Notes: generated by a model not told the origin, from the sequence alone. DNA of 64,000 bases from Butyriboletus loyo (GCA_038093515.1 JBBPSI010000016.1:180743-244742); one strand, 5' to 3'; counted from the stretch's first letter, positions 11,376-21,970 are shown. Program-made: numbers and translations.

Positions 11376-11783
11376 CTACTTGGCGACGCTGGGGAAGCAC
11401 TCAGCTAGCGTCTTAGAGTGCTTGTTCTGAGCATGCTCCTCTAATCTGCAATGCACCCGTGTAAATTATATCAATCATAACTCACTCATCATCGTAAAAC
11501 TCACGCCGGAGCCCGCGTCGTCAACAACTGCGACGAGAACATTCCGTCAGTGACACTGAGTAGCAATTTTATGTGATAGGGCGCACAAAGCTCTGTCGGC
11601 AGGTCGAGCAGATGATGTTTTTGGCAGCTTCGTTGACCTTGGTGCGACTGGTCGGACCCTTGTCTGCATGCTTGCTAGCATTCCGTTCGCGCTTTTGAGC
11701 AGCTTTAGCACCCTAGCATCAATCGGCCGCATGTGAGCACCCAGCAACACGATGTTTTTTTGGATTCTACGCACGTTACCCAT
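11376..11783 (-). CDS. Small C2H2 zinc-finger protein (4F5/zf-met2-like, MGN start)
   Basis: A tiny gene of four exons that is hard to see as one frame. Exon 1 is only ATGGGTAAC (11775-11783, MGN). Exon 2 gives GAKAAQKRERNASKHADKGP, then TSRTKVNEAAKNIICSTCRQ and SF. A 23-nt micro-exon (11505-11527) adds LLTTRAPA, and the last exon gives LEEHAQNKHSKTLAECFPSV and AK before TAG at 11376-11378. The finger C-X2-C ... H-X4-H is complete only when all four exons are joined, and the result matches the conserved small eukaryotic MGN..K...KRER..K family. About 70 aa. The function of this family is poorly known. It is divergent from GLY1 with 280 bp between starts. Confidence 0.82.
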
Positions 11784-12063
11784 CGTGAAGGAAGAAGAAG
11801 AAAAGGCAGCTGGACAACTTGAGGCTCGCTGATTCCGCCAGGCCACACATGACCCACCCTTATGTAACCTCGATAAGATAAGATGAATCTCTCATCCAAT
11901 ATGCGTATCGCAACCGCCCAAACTTCAAGTGTTTAACCAGTGGGACAGGAAACGGTCTCGGTCCATTACATCGGTGAGAGCGTTCGCTGAGCCACGCAGA
12001 ATTGTCGGCACTCATGCGCCCGGCTTCTCACAGCCAGACAATCCACTGTTTCTCTCAGCCACG

Positions 12064-13550
12064 ATGGATCCAAAGCTCCGAGAGATCATTGAGCAAGTCA
12101 AGGTGGATATTCTCACTCCGACTCAGGAGGCAGATAACCAAACACAGCTCAAAAATGTGTCCAGGAGCTTTGTTAGTGAGTCTATCTCATGTTCTTCTCG
12201 TGCCCTCTCCCATCGTGATAAGCCGATACGATCACAGGTAGGGAACAGTCAGGAATCATGCATGAGAATCCGCGCTCAAGAATCCGCGCATTCAGTGCCA
12301 ACCAAGGCGATGTACGAGTACGCTGTACGAGCATCCATTGGAGACGCCGTCTTCCGTGAACCTTGCACTTCCGCCTTCGAGAACCACATTGCACAACTCA
12401 CCGGAATGGAAGCCGCGCTCTTTGTGTCTAGCGGAACACTCAGCAACCAATTAGCAATACGGACACACTTGCATCAGCCACCGTTTTCAGTTCTCACTGA
12501 TGTCCGGAGTCATATCAATGAGTATGTTACGGTAACTTCACATCCTCAAGTCGTACTGACCACGCGAGATACACTGTAGGTATGAGGCAGGAGGTGCTGC
12601 CATGCACTCGGGAGCTTACCCGATCCCTGTCACACCCTCGAATGGTCTGTTCTCATCCAAATCGAGTCTGGTTTTATACTGACTACTTGAAAGGTCACCA
12701 CTTAACTTTGGAGGACGTAAAGGCCAAGGCTGTATTGGAGTCCGATATCCATGTGTAGGTACCTCCTTCGTTCAGATGTGCATCGATTTATTGTTGACTA
12801 GTGCACCAACCCGTCTCATCTGTCTCGAAAATACCCTGAACGGTACGATCTTCCCCCAAAATGACATCATTGAAATTTCAAAGCTCGCTCGGGAGAACGA
12901 TATTCTGATGCACCTCGATGGTGCTCGTCTGTGGCATGTAGCTGTTGAAACAAAGACGGCATTGTCAGAGCTCTGTGCTCCTTTCGACTCCGCTAGCCTT
13001 TGCCTCAGCAAAGGTCTTGGCGCTCCAGTCGGAACCTGCCTCGTCGGGTCAAAGGTGTTCATCAACAAAGCTCGTTGGTTCCGCAAAGCTTTTGGAGGGG
13101 GGATGCGGCAAACAGGAATTCTTGCGGCTTCCGCAGCTTATGCACTTAGCCATAACTTCCCGCAATTACCCCGCGTGCACGCACTAGCTAGACGCCTTCA
13201 ACTGGGACTGGAGGAGCTAGGTGTCGGTATACTATCCCCAGCGGAAACGTGCATGGTAAATAAAATAAACCTTCTCTTGACCATAAGCCTCATTTACGGA
13301 TTTCGTGCAGGTATTCTTCGACCCTTCTACAATCGGTGTTGAATATGAAGAGGTCGTGAAACGTGCTGCTGCTCTTCCGGATCCTATTGCATTAACCAGC
13401 TCGCGGCTTGTGGTACACATTCAAACGTCAAGTGAAGCCATCGACGCCTTTCTGCAACTTATCAGTGAGCTGAGGGACGAGAAGATGAAGGAGGGGTTCG
13501 TGCCGTCTACTTCCAAAACATTAGTGAATGGCACGACGATGAATGTCTAA
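12064..13550 (+). CDS. GLY1: L-threonine aldolase (low specificity, PLP-dependent)
   Basis: Cleaves threonine or allo-threonine to glycine and acetaldehyde. The start ATG at 12064 gives MDPKLREIIEQVKVDILTPT, continuing to NVSRSFV. A 15-nt micro-exon (12223-12237) then supplies TDTIT, and the next exon begins VPTKAMYEYAVRASIGDAVF. Together these restore the fold-type I opening motif (S)DT.T.PT. Downstream are EAALFVSSGTLSNQLAIRTH, DVRSHINEYEAGG, APTRLICLENTLNGTIFPQN, ILMHLDGARLWHVA and the PLP-lysine segment SLCLSKGLGAPVGTCLVGSK, then KAFGGGMRQTGILAASAAYA. The frame ends at TAA 13548-13550. The neighbours give no pathway context. Confidence 0.88.
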
Positions 13551-13645
13551 GGGCATAACCACCGACGTTGGAACCAATATGCACTATAGCTATTACTGTT
13601 AACTAGTAAATTCAGTTCAAACTTCACGCGAATATGCCATTTAGG

Positions 13646-13652
13646 TCACGTG
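13646..13652. promoter_or_regulatory. TCACGTG box upstream of SGF11
   Basis: An E-box 84 bp before the SGF11 start, in the 186-bp gap after GLY1. Confidence 0.35.
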
Positions 13653-13736
13653 CTTCACGCGATCAATGGGTTAAACAGTCGAGGACAGTGTGCAGCCCGA
13701 TCTACTCCAAGGAGACACCCAGGACGTACACAAGCC

Positions 13737-15264
13737 ATGTCCAAGTCAGAACGAGAGGATATTATTTCGGGTCTTGTATGTTACCCGACCCCCGCAGTGT
13801 CTTGGCGCTGACCGCATTCAGGCTGCGAGACTCTTCTCAGCCATGCTCGACGACCTTGTGATGGACGCTGCCCTCCAAGGCCATCACGAAATCGCGCGGA
13901 GTCAAGCGCCCTGTCAAATATGTCGTACACGGTGAGCTTACTTCACTATCACACGTCGGTCGAGTCATCATACCCTCTCAGTTGTTGTGCAGGTGGGGTC
14001 TGCTCGTTTAATTTGGTTAACTACCATGCCTTGGACCTAACTCGAATAGTTCACGGAAGCAGTGGACAGTTGCAGGATACAGGAAGTATCGAGGCATCGT
14101 CGTCAATGGGAAAGACTCTCCTAAATACCGGAACGAGTACACCGACAACTGTCAAGGACGGCAACATACTGTTCGAGTGTACGGTGTGTAAACGTCAGGT
14201 CCGTCGAATCTCCAACGTCGCCCCTTCGTCACAATACCAATTGTCGTCCCCAAGATCGCTTCAAATAGATATGCACCTCATCTCAGTTCATGTATGGGCA
14301 TAGGAACTGGTGTACGACGAGGGGCAGCACGTGCTACAAATCTCAAAACAAAGTATGACATCAATGAAGTCATATTGTGTTGGCGAACCAACCGTTTTCA
14401 GGATCCCGATTGACTCTGGGCGGTCGCCGTCGCCGTATCTTGGCTCGGAGAATGGTAACATCTCGGACGACAACTCCAACGGGAAAGTAAAAGCAAAATC
14501 CAAGGGTAAACTTGCTGGTATCTGCCATTCTTCAAGAGCCAGATGTATCGTCTCACTGTACCATAGATGAAGCGGATTTCAGCATCAAACGTAAAAGGGT
14601 GGGTCACTCTGTATTCTTCTCCCATGAGTCTATTATTCACATGCGAAAGTAGCCGGGTTCACCACAAATATCCCCAGCCAAGAATCCAAAGAAACAGAAA
14701 ACAGCTGGTGCGTCACCGCATTGGTGTGTTCGCGGCCGGGTTTTGACGTGGCTTAGGGTCCCCTGTTTCTCGACTCAAGGCAGGGCTTGACGGCCCTGCG
14801 AATCAGGTTCGCTTCTCTCCAATCATTTAGTCGTTTCTCCATGTTGTAGTCTCTGCAGGTCTCCTCCTCACAGTCCAAGGTTCCATCCAAGCTGCGATCG
14901 TCATCGATTGCTTCGTTTTTGGACAGAGAACGGTCTTCCACGCCTGGATCCCAATCCTCGGTTGGTACGCCCGTTGGCGGTTCCGCCTCGTCTACGATCC
15001 CAGCCAAGAGTCCCGCTGGGACGGGTCCACCAAAACGCGGACGTCCGAAGGGCAGCAAGACGGGGATGGGCAGGGGTGCAGCTGCATTAGCGGCACAGAC
15101 GAAGCGCCCGAGTCCCCCTCGGCCACCCCCACCGCCTGTGCGGATCGAGCCAGACTATCTGATTGGTATGTGGGACGAATGCCCGTTCGCGACTGAGGCT
15201 GACATGATGGCTAGATGTCGAAGGAGAAGAGACGGGATCTTCGACGGATACGGATGCATCATGA
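13737..15264 (+). CDS. SGF11: SGF11-like SAGA deubiquitinase-module zinc-finger protein with long AT-hook C-terminus
   Basis: In yeast SGF11 anchors Ubp8 in SAGA for H2B deubiquitination. Exons join to MSKSEREDIISGL, AARLFSAMLDDLVMDAALQG and HHEIARSQAPCQICRTR, then a proposed 11-nt micro-exon (13982-13992) giving CCA, then a linker. The finger follows: ILFECTVCKRQ, and after an intron IASNRYAPHLSSCMGIGTGV, then RRGAARATNLKTK, an almost diagnostic SGF11/ATXN7L3 signature. Later exons add PIDSGRSPSPYLGSENGN, a Lys-rich stretch and PPKRGRPKGSKTGMGRGAAA with a GRPKGSK AT-hook. The end is VEGEETGSSTDTDAS with TGA at 15262-15264. At roughly 330 aa it is about three times yeast SGF11. Core identity is strong; the exon chain after 14570 is inferred from frame continuity. 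Confidence 0.78.
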
Positions 15265-15653
15265 TATACAGTTACTGTTGGCTCGGCACGTCGGCAGCCT
15301 AACAAAGCTTCAGACTCAGCTGCGGCGCCGCCCGCCCGGCAGTGACAGTTCAGCGCGACTCCCCACCTGCTCATTTCCTCCTCGATGGTATTCGCAGCCC
15401 TCCAGAACATGTACTAGATGTAATGTAGCTGTTTGGACAGTGAAGATACGTGCGTCGAATTGCGTAGTGAAAGTGTCGAACCAACACGGCTGCGCAGTTA
15501 ATTATATAATTAAATTATTATTGTGACGGGCCCTACCGACATAACCATCCACACTTTTGACAGACTTTGAGCTGTCGGTTTCGACGTTGAAACATTCCAC
15601 TCCTTACACGCTCGCAGGACGACTCTTTCCCCACACTCTTTGTTCTTTTCCAA
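15265..15653. other. Intergenic region with an AT palindrome
   Basis: About 390 bp between SGF11 and the UPF0658-like gene. It holds a perfect 16-bp AT-only palindrome at 15498-15513 (TTAATTATATAATTAA). No gene seen. Confidence 0.55.
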
Positions 15654-17255
15654 ATGGCTCACCCCCTCACGGATCTCGGTGACCGTTCCACAGACTACCT
15701 CACAACCCACCCGCCCCCGGACGACTTCAAGTCTTCATACGACGACCTTATTGACCAATATGCAGAGCCTTACTCGAGGATATCCCGCCATCAGACCTTC
15801 CAAGTTCAAACCACCCCCATCGATGACTCTGAATCCCGAGACCCATCGTATTCCCTGGACTGCAAATCCCCGTATCCCAGTGGCAAGTCTCACGATGAGG
15901 TAGAAGACCCTTCCGGCCCCCCTCAGAGTTATCCACCAAGGTCCAAACGAGAAAAGGTGGTCGATCGCAGGAAATGGTGGCAGCACGTGAGCGCTCGCCC
16001 ACTTTCTTCTCCATCCGCCGTCTTCTCATCTCCTCGAAGATTCTCCCTGACTCTTGGGCATGCCGGCTCTTCGTGATAACTGTCCTTGTCGAGACGACGA
16101 TAGATCTCGCCATTGAGGGTGACCTTCTCGTTCGGCTGCAGGATTCTGGAAGTAACAAAATGCCTGTATACCTCAGCGTATTCGCACTCGCACAGTATGC
16201 GTATCCGTTCGTTTCTCATCCATGTTTTGACATCCAGTACAGTATATTTCAGTTCGTTCTCGCCGTGGATGCAGTGTACGCCCAAAACACCTTACAATTC
16301 ATTTGTCTCATGTCAGTTTGGTTGTGAAATCCGCCTCACCTTTCTGATATTTTCCCATAGATTGTTCAATCTTCTTTTCCTCCTCTACGCTATCATACAA
16401 ATTGGAGAAATCCAAAACGCGACAACAACCACCGATGGCATTATCCACTTACCCGTCAACGTCCTTACGAACATCATTCCAGCGGTCATTTCCGCCGCGG
16501 AGATAGCCTACATTGCCCTCGGGTGGAAAATCTACAACGAGTTCGGGTGGAAGGTATACAAATTCCTTGGCGCCGACCGTCGCATCAAGAAAATGTATGC
16601 CAGCTATCAAATTTTCCTTTGTCTCGTCAAGTTCGACCTCTTCTTTTGGGTCGGTTTCAGCGTCCAGTTCCTCTGGCTAGTCCTCTCGAACAATGACTGG
16701 GAATACTATGTTACTTGGGCTGCTCTGCCTTTGTCCGTTGTCCTTATTGTCGAGGGTCACCTGGCAGCACGCCACGAGAACAAGTGGATGATGGCAACGT
16801 TTATGTCAGGGTGCATAGGAGCATTGGTGTACTTCGTCTACAAAGCAAGTTTGCTCTCTTTTCTTTTCTTTCCTCCGTGTTGATCTGTCGATAGACATAC
16901 AAACTGCTGAAGTATCGGGACTCGGACTACGCCCAAGTATGGCATTCACTTGCCACTTTCTGTAGGTTTAATCTTGTTCCCTGTCAGCCGGACGGTCCAT
17001 GCTGAATACGTCCAAACAGCTGCGATCGCGATTTTTCTCCTGCTCATAACCATTGTTTTTACGGCGATTGTGATGCGGAACTTCGGCAGGGGCCTCAAAG
17101 ATTCGAGTAAGAGGTGGCTATGATTTTCAAGTTTCAAGCAACTAACCACTTGTCTGTAAGTTGCGAAAAACAAGGCGCACGCCCGCGGAAATAAATCTAA
17201 ACAAGTGCATGGCGGGCCTATGAGCATGAATCCCAACCGGATGAGCATTGACTGA
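15654..17255 (+). CDS. Multi-pass membrane protein, UPF0658 Golgi membrane protein-like
   Basis: The start ATG at 15654 opens a polar N-terminus of about 105 residues (MAHPLTDLGDRSTDYLTTHP). Seven or so hydrophobic segments follow across exons: LPDSWACRLFVITVLVETTI, MPVYLSVFALAQ, FQFVLAVDAVYAQNTLQFIC, LFNLLFLLYAIIQIGEIQNA, VNVLTNIIPAVISAAEIAYI, IFLCLVKFDLFFWVGFSVQF, LPLSVVLIVEGHLAARHENK and VQTAAIAIFLLLITIVFTAI. The C-terminus NFGRGLKDS...KNKAH is typical of the fungal UPF0658 family (S. pombe SPAC23H3.04). Biochemical function unknown. The end is TGA 17253-17255. Exon 1 contains a run of acidic/Pro-rich residues with no domain I recognise. Confidence 0.75.
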
Positions 17256-17552
17256 AAGCGCACTCTGTCGAATAAATGGACTTGTACTATTTCGCGTTGT
17301 TTGTCACCTTGTTAACTCGGTACGGTGGACCTCACCCGCATCACATTTACCTGCATCCTTTTCCCTCATATCCAGATTTGCGGTCAGCCTTCGCGGCTCC
17401 ATTTTTCTTGACTTATAAGTACCTATACGTATTATATACACGCACGCTTGATATGTGGCTGGACTTGATATCTGCGTACTACCTTCGGTCGATTGTGCGG
17501 TCCGGCTTACAGTCACCACACCGTGTGTCCATTCATCACGCTTCTTCTTGCA

Positions 17553-18152
17553 ATGTCCCAACGGTGAGGACCCTCGCTGAGAACATTGCCCGAGGCGACT
17601 CAAATTTCTCCAAAGCTTCCGTGCATCAAGCTCGCTCCGTGGTCGCTCCGCTCTCCTTGGCGGGTTGACACCTCCTGCTTCGGGACGTTCGTCTCCGTCT
17701 GAACTTCCGCTTCATGCACCATCAGGGCGCCGCTATGCTGACGATTTGGAGGGCCAGAATGACGAGCAGCTTGAGGGTCTGTCTGCCAGAGTCAAGCTAC
17801 TGAAAGACGTACGTGGTCTCGTGTGACAGCGTCTACCGTTCGGTGGTCGGTACTCATCCGTTTTACCTACCAAAAGATAACGATTGGGATTGGGAACGAA
17901 GTCCGGGAGTCGACTGTTCGGCTCAGTCAAATGGTGCGCTGATTTACTTTCTGTCCTCCATCTTTTGGCTTAGTTGCTGTTCTTTTTTGCTACTAGAATG
18001 ACGCGTTTGCGGAGACATCAGGTATTCTCGCAGGGTCCTTCCGCCGAATGAACAACATGGCAGAGCGGCAAGGTTGTCGATGGTTGTGGTACATCGTCTT
18101 CCTCGTCTTCGTCTTTTGGTTCTTTATCATCGTATGGTGGTTTCGACGGTGA
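17553..18152 (+). CDS. BET1: BET1-like Qc-SNARE (ER-Golgi transport)
   Basis: A tail-anchored vesicle SNARE. The start ATG at 17553 gives MSQR, and a 52-nt intron leads to FRASSSLRGRSALLGGLTPP. The SNARE helix begins RYADDLEGQNDEQLEGLSAR and VKLLKD, continues after an intron with ITIGIGNEVRESTVRLSQM, and after another with NDAFAETSGILAGSFRRMNN. The C-terminus is one membrane span (WLWYIVFLVFVFWFFIIVWW) followed by FRR and TGA at 18150-18152. The N-E-Q-L...LK..T..IG.EV pattern fits Bet1/Sft1 proteins; Bet1 is preferred but Sft1 is not excluded. About 165 aa. Confidence 0.82.
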
Positions 18153-18493
18153 GAACACGAGCTCCGACACTATAATAGACGTTTGACCTCCAAGTTGGTT
18201 CTTTTCCGATTGATACTCGTATCGTAACGGCGCGCGGAGTCGCCAGTCCCCGACTCCAACTGCCAACTACCAACTACCATTGAAACTTTAAAGTAGGGTG
18301 TAGTTGTCATCGCCGATGATACTTTCCCTCGTTGTTGGTCACCTTGCCTGGATCATTTTCCTACGGGTCCATGTTTTATTGAATTCAATTGTCAAGCAGA
18401 GTGACGATATTCGAGTGATGCATTCTCAAAATCCTCGCAAACAGATCACATACACCGACAGACACATCAAGAAAATGACGATAACTGAGCACT
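18153..18493. other. Convergent intergenic region
   Basis: About 340 bp between the 3' ends of the BET1-like gene and the unrecognised minus-strand gene. I see no coding or RNA gene here; it should hold both 3' untranslated regions. Confidence 0.6.
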
Positions 18494-19319
18494 TTAAATT
18501 TCGCCCAGGTCCATATCAAAGACTGGCTCAGGCTCTATGACCGAAGCCTTTTTGGAGGGCGATTGTCCGGTCAACCCATCATCGTCACCAGCCTTCCTTT
18601 TACCCTTTTTGTTGGCCGGAGTCAACTGGGTCTGAGCCTTCAGCAAGCCAACTTGCGTGTACGAATGGAATGGCAAAAGCTTCATGGACTTCAAAATGAC
18701 CTGGTAAATGCGAGATCCATTTTGATTTTGATTTTGACTGTTCGATCGGGGGTTTAGCTGAATGTTCCACCTGCGCGCACATTTTGAATTAGCATCGACC
18801 GAGATAAACAAGAGTGGGTAAGAATATACATACAGTTTGAGACACACCTCGACTTCGACGTGTTCATCCTGTTTGATCTTCTCGTTGTACTCGCCGGGGG
18901 TGATAAGGACACCCTGCCCATCACGGATATCGGGAGAAACAACACTAGCATCGGCTAGGTCGCCATGTGCGTTGATCAACCCAACATAACGGCCGTCGGG
19001 GTCCGGCAGATCACAGAATTTCGGCACACGGGCCCCTGCATTCAGCTGATCTTAGCGCGTGGGCCTATCCACGGAGGACAGCACATTTGCATACCGTGAC
19101 ACTTTTTACCACCCCCCGAGGCCTGGACTTTGACTTGAGAAGTGGCTCTCGCCTTGCCTGAACCATTTCTATCCTAACGCTGTCAAGGTACCAAACACGA
19201 TTAATAACATGACTTACAAGTCCACTTGACAAGCCATCATCTGTATAGTTATTACATAACACTTTCCCTTCCCACAGTGCAGGTTCGTTTTCAGGTAGCC
19301 ACCCATTCTCGCCCGACAA
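18494..19319 (-). CDS. Uncharacterised protein, 5' end unresolved
   Basis: I do not recognise this protein. Four exons join with consistent phases: SGENGWLPENEPALWEGKVL to TDDGLSSGL, then DRNGSGKARATSQVKVQASG and GGKKCH, then GARVPKFCDLPDPDGRYVGL and INAHGDLADASVVSPDIRDG to HVEVEVCLKL, and finally WNIQLNPRSNSQNQNQNGSR and IYQVILKSMKLLPFHSYTQV, followed by a basic, possibly nuclear tail (NKKGKRKAGDDDG) and VFDMDLGEI with TGA at 18494. About 230 aa are visible. No ATG was found in frame for the first exon: upstream the frame continues through LNYDPRLPR but is broken by a TAG at 19332-19334. Either a 5' exon was missed or the gene is damaged. It lies just downstream of ULP1 on the same strand. 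Confidence 0.55.
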
Positions 19320-19450
19320 AACCCTCCTCCACTACCGTGGGAGTCGGGGATCGTAATTCAATACTGCTGCTATAGCTGAAAAAATAATGCATTGAATACC
19401 ACATATAAATCCAACCAGACTCCAATACGACGGGTAAGGCGGCATTAATG

Positions 19451-21828
19451 CTATGGCCCATCAAGAAACTTGGCGTGTCCAATCTCCCAAATCATTCGCC
19501 TTCGGAGGTAAGCCATATCTCGCTGCGAGAAATTGAATGCCTCTTCTCCCCGGGACAATGTCTCCAAGAATTGGCACGTAAACACGCCACAGTCATAGCC
19601 GTTCTCCTGTTGTGGGGTATCCTGTGAAGGAAACAAATGAGTTCACACATCTCTGCGCGCACAAAGATGCTAACATCTGGGCCGTAGTTCACCCAACCCG
19701 TAAAATCAAACGGTTCCTTCTTCTTGTTCTGATGTTCGAGGTCAAGGTAGTGACGAAGACTCTGTCAATGGGGTTCAGTTGTAGCATTCGGATTGGAAAG
19801 CAGGGCGTCCGACCTTGAATACGTGATGTCGGTCGAGGTTCATGCTGTCGTATGACTCTATCCGTTTGCGACGAAGATTAATGGCAGCACCGGCCCAGTG
19901 AGAATTGTTATGATTGATGGGAATAAGGATGATGTCTTTTGAGAAGATGTCGAACTAAGAAAACGTTAGAAAGCCGGGTGCAAGATTGAGCAGCAATCGC
20001 ACCTTCTTGGTCCATTTTGCAAGCCTTGCCCGCTCGTAGCCCTCACCCTGCAGCTTGGACCAGAAGAAAGTATTGAAGTAATGCACGTTCAAAGGTTTCT
20101 TTCTTCCATTTGTTCCAGGGTTTTCTTTACAGGCCTCTGCGCGCTCGAGGATCATCGCACCATAAAAATTGATGAGCTCATCATTTAACCATTGGCACGG
20201 AAGGAGACGTGAGAGGTCCTTGTCGTAAACCTGTTCTCGCGCTGTCTTCGAGATGATACCTTTCCTGGCCAGGAGGACATCAACTTGTCTGTCCATTTCC
20301 GGAAGCAGTGACTTGGGAAGAGAAGGGCGAAAACGCCGTTCTATTTCTTCATCCTTCTTGCGTGCTTCTTGACGGAGCCATTCGTAGGCCGAGAAGGGCT
20401 TCGTTGGCGGACTAGTGTTAGGGTAAACATATGAAAATTTCACCGTCATCGTTCGCTAACGCGCAGTAGCCCCGCGACAAACCTTGCCAGTGTCCGCAGC
20501 AACTTCTTCTTTGCATTTTCCAAGAAGGGTATGTCTGCATACTAGAAAGTTTATAAGAATGACAACCATCGTGTATACTCAGACGGCGTACATCGGAGAA
20601 CGAATGGCGGTGTAATAGGCTGGGTGTATCTTCCTTCAGGCGCAGGTCTGTCAGGGACGCCGAGGCTGGAACGAAACATGAACGCGATATAGTGCTCCAA
20701 GTTTTTTGTGACACGTACGCGACAGGGTGTCCCGATCGTCCAGATGCTGGAGTCGAGCTTGGTAATCTATGTATGCTAGCACAAACAGATTAACACCCGG
20801 GCACATCGAGGAGACTGGTGCTTTACATTTGAAGTCCTCGTAGTTCGACTTGAAGCCTAATAAAAACGATGGTGAGACGAGCACAAGACTCATAAACATG
20901 CACATTACCACTTGCTCGCTTAAGGTCGAACAGTTCCTTCATCACGGCCTCTCTATCTTTCACTCTGTCCTCTCTCACTTTCGTCTTGTGCTATGTTGCG
21001 CGGGAATGAACTGGTGAGCCTGGAGTGGCGACATCCTGCAGACACGGCAAAGCACACCTTTCGAGCATAGATATGCTCTTTGTTCTTCCTCTGGCTTAAA
21101 ATGTTGTTTGTCTCTTCTGCCTTTCGACATTTCTGCACGGAATTGGCCAGAAGGTCATCCCCTGTCTGATGGCGAGGGAGGGCGGTTGAATGAGAGAGTG
21201 ATGTGAACCCAGTCGTGCATGTTGATTGTAGTGAACTGCCAGAACCATGAGTGGGATTGAGAAGAGTCCGCATGGAATATTGATCGGATAAGAGAGAGGA
21301 TGAAAGGCTGGCCTGTTCCGTTCGAATCTGATGTCCGTGAGGATGAAATTCGTTTGGTATCGGAGGACAAGGAGGAAGTGGGGGGGGTGCTGTATGTATT
21401 GGGCGAGAACGAGAACGAGGCGGAGGGTGTTGCTGACGGGCAAGACTTGCACGAGCGGGTGAACGTCGTATCCGTGGTAGATGGTTCGGCAAGCTGGCTG
21501 ACGGAGATGTACGCGATCCCAAAGCCCTTATTGTCTCTGAGGCGAGTTCGACGACGTCGCGTGCTAGCTGGCTCCAACGAGCGGTCAGGCTGGAGTGTGC
21601 AGTAAGCTCACCAGGAGTGTCCCGAGTGCTTTGTTCGACACGCGGATGCTTCGGTTGCCTGGTCGGGAGAAGGGGATCAGATGTTACCCTTTTGCGAGCG
21701 TTGAGCATGGAGGGGGAGAACGTTTGCTTGGGTGATGTCGACGCCGGCGACGCTTGTGGAGTGGTCCAGTAGAAATCAACTCGACTTAGTGGCATTCTCT
21801 TCGCTTTCCCACGGTACATTGCCCCCAT
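19451..21828 (-). CDS. ULP1: ULP1-like SUMO protease (peptidase C48)
   Basis: Matures SUMO and removes it from substrates. The N-terminal exon (from ATG 21826-21828, MGAMYRGKAKRMPLSRVDFY) is Ser/Pro/His-rich and disordered. Small exons follow, then KDEEIERRFRPSLPKSLLPE, which leads into the protease: TAREQVYDKDLSRLLPCQWL, NDELINFYGAMI, LNVHYFNTFFWSKLQGEGYE, IILIPINHNNSHWAGAAINL (catalytic His), ESYDSMNLDR (Asp) and DTPQQENGYDCGVFTCQFLE (Gln and catalytic Cys). The protein ends at HAKFLDGP with TAG at 19451-19453. All catalytic residues are present. The chosen start is only 28 bp from the tRNA-Met gene, and an earlier out-of-frame ATG at 21845-21847 would make a short overlapping upstream frame, so the true start may be further in. 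Confidence 0.85.
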
Positions 21829-21855
21829 CTCCCTCCAAAGCCGCCATGTCACACA

Positions 21856-21962
21856 GCCCGCTTGGCTCAGTTGGTTAGAGCGCAGGTCTCATATATCACG
21901 AATATGAGTGACTTTGTAGTTACGCAATCCTGAGGTCGCAAGTTCGAACCTTGCAGCGGGCA
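21856..21962 (+). tRNA. tRNA-Met (CAT, elongator type) with a 33-nt intron
   Basis: The cloverleaf is readable by eye. The acceptor stem GCCCGCT (21856-21862) pairs with AGCGGGC (21955-21961), discriminator A at 21962. The D arm is GCTC..GAGC. The anticodon stem CAGGT (21883-21887) pairs with TCCTG (21928-21932), with the T/T closing mismatch usual in elongator tRNA-Met. The loop is CTCATA + A with anticodon CAT at 21890-21892. The intron is 21894-21926, directly after position 37, and contains TATGAG able to pair with CTCATA, as expected for the tRNA endonuclease. The T arm carries GTTCGAACC. A run of seven T follows. Confidence 0.93.
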
Positions 21963-21963
21963 A

Positions 21964-21970
21964 TTTTTTT
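21964..21970 (+). terminator. RNA polymerase III oligo-T terminator of tRNA-Met
   Basis: Seven consecutive T one base after the tRNA 3' end, the usual Pol III stop signal. Confidence 0.85.

Noticed and set aside
17553..17600. Splice in the BET1-like gene at ..CCCGAG (31-nt intron)
   Set aside because: A second acceptor (TCCAAAG) gives a normal 52-nt intron and the expected SQRFRASSS start.
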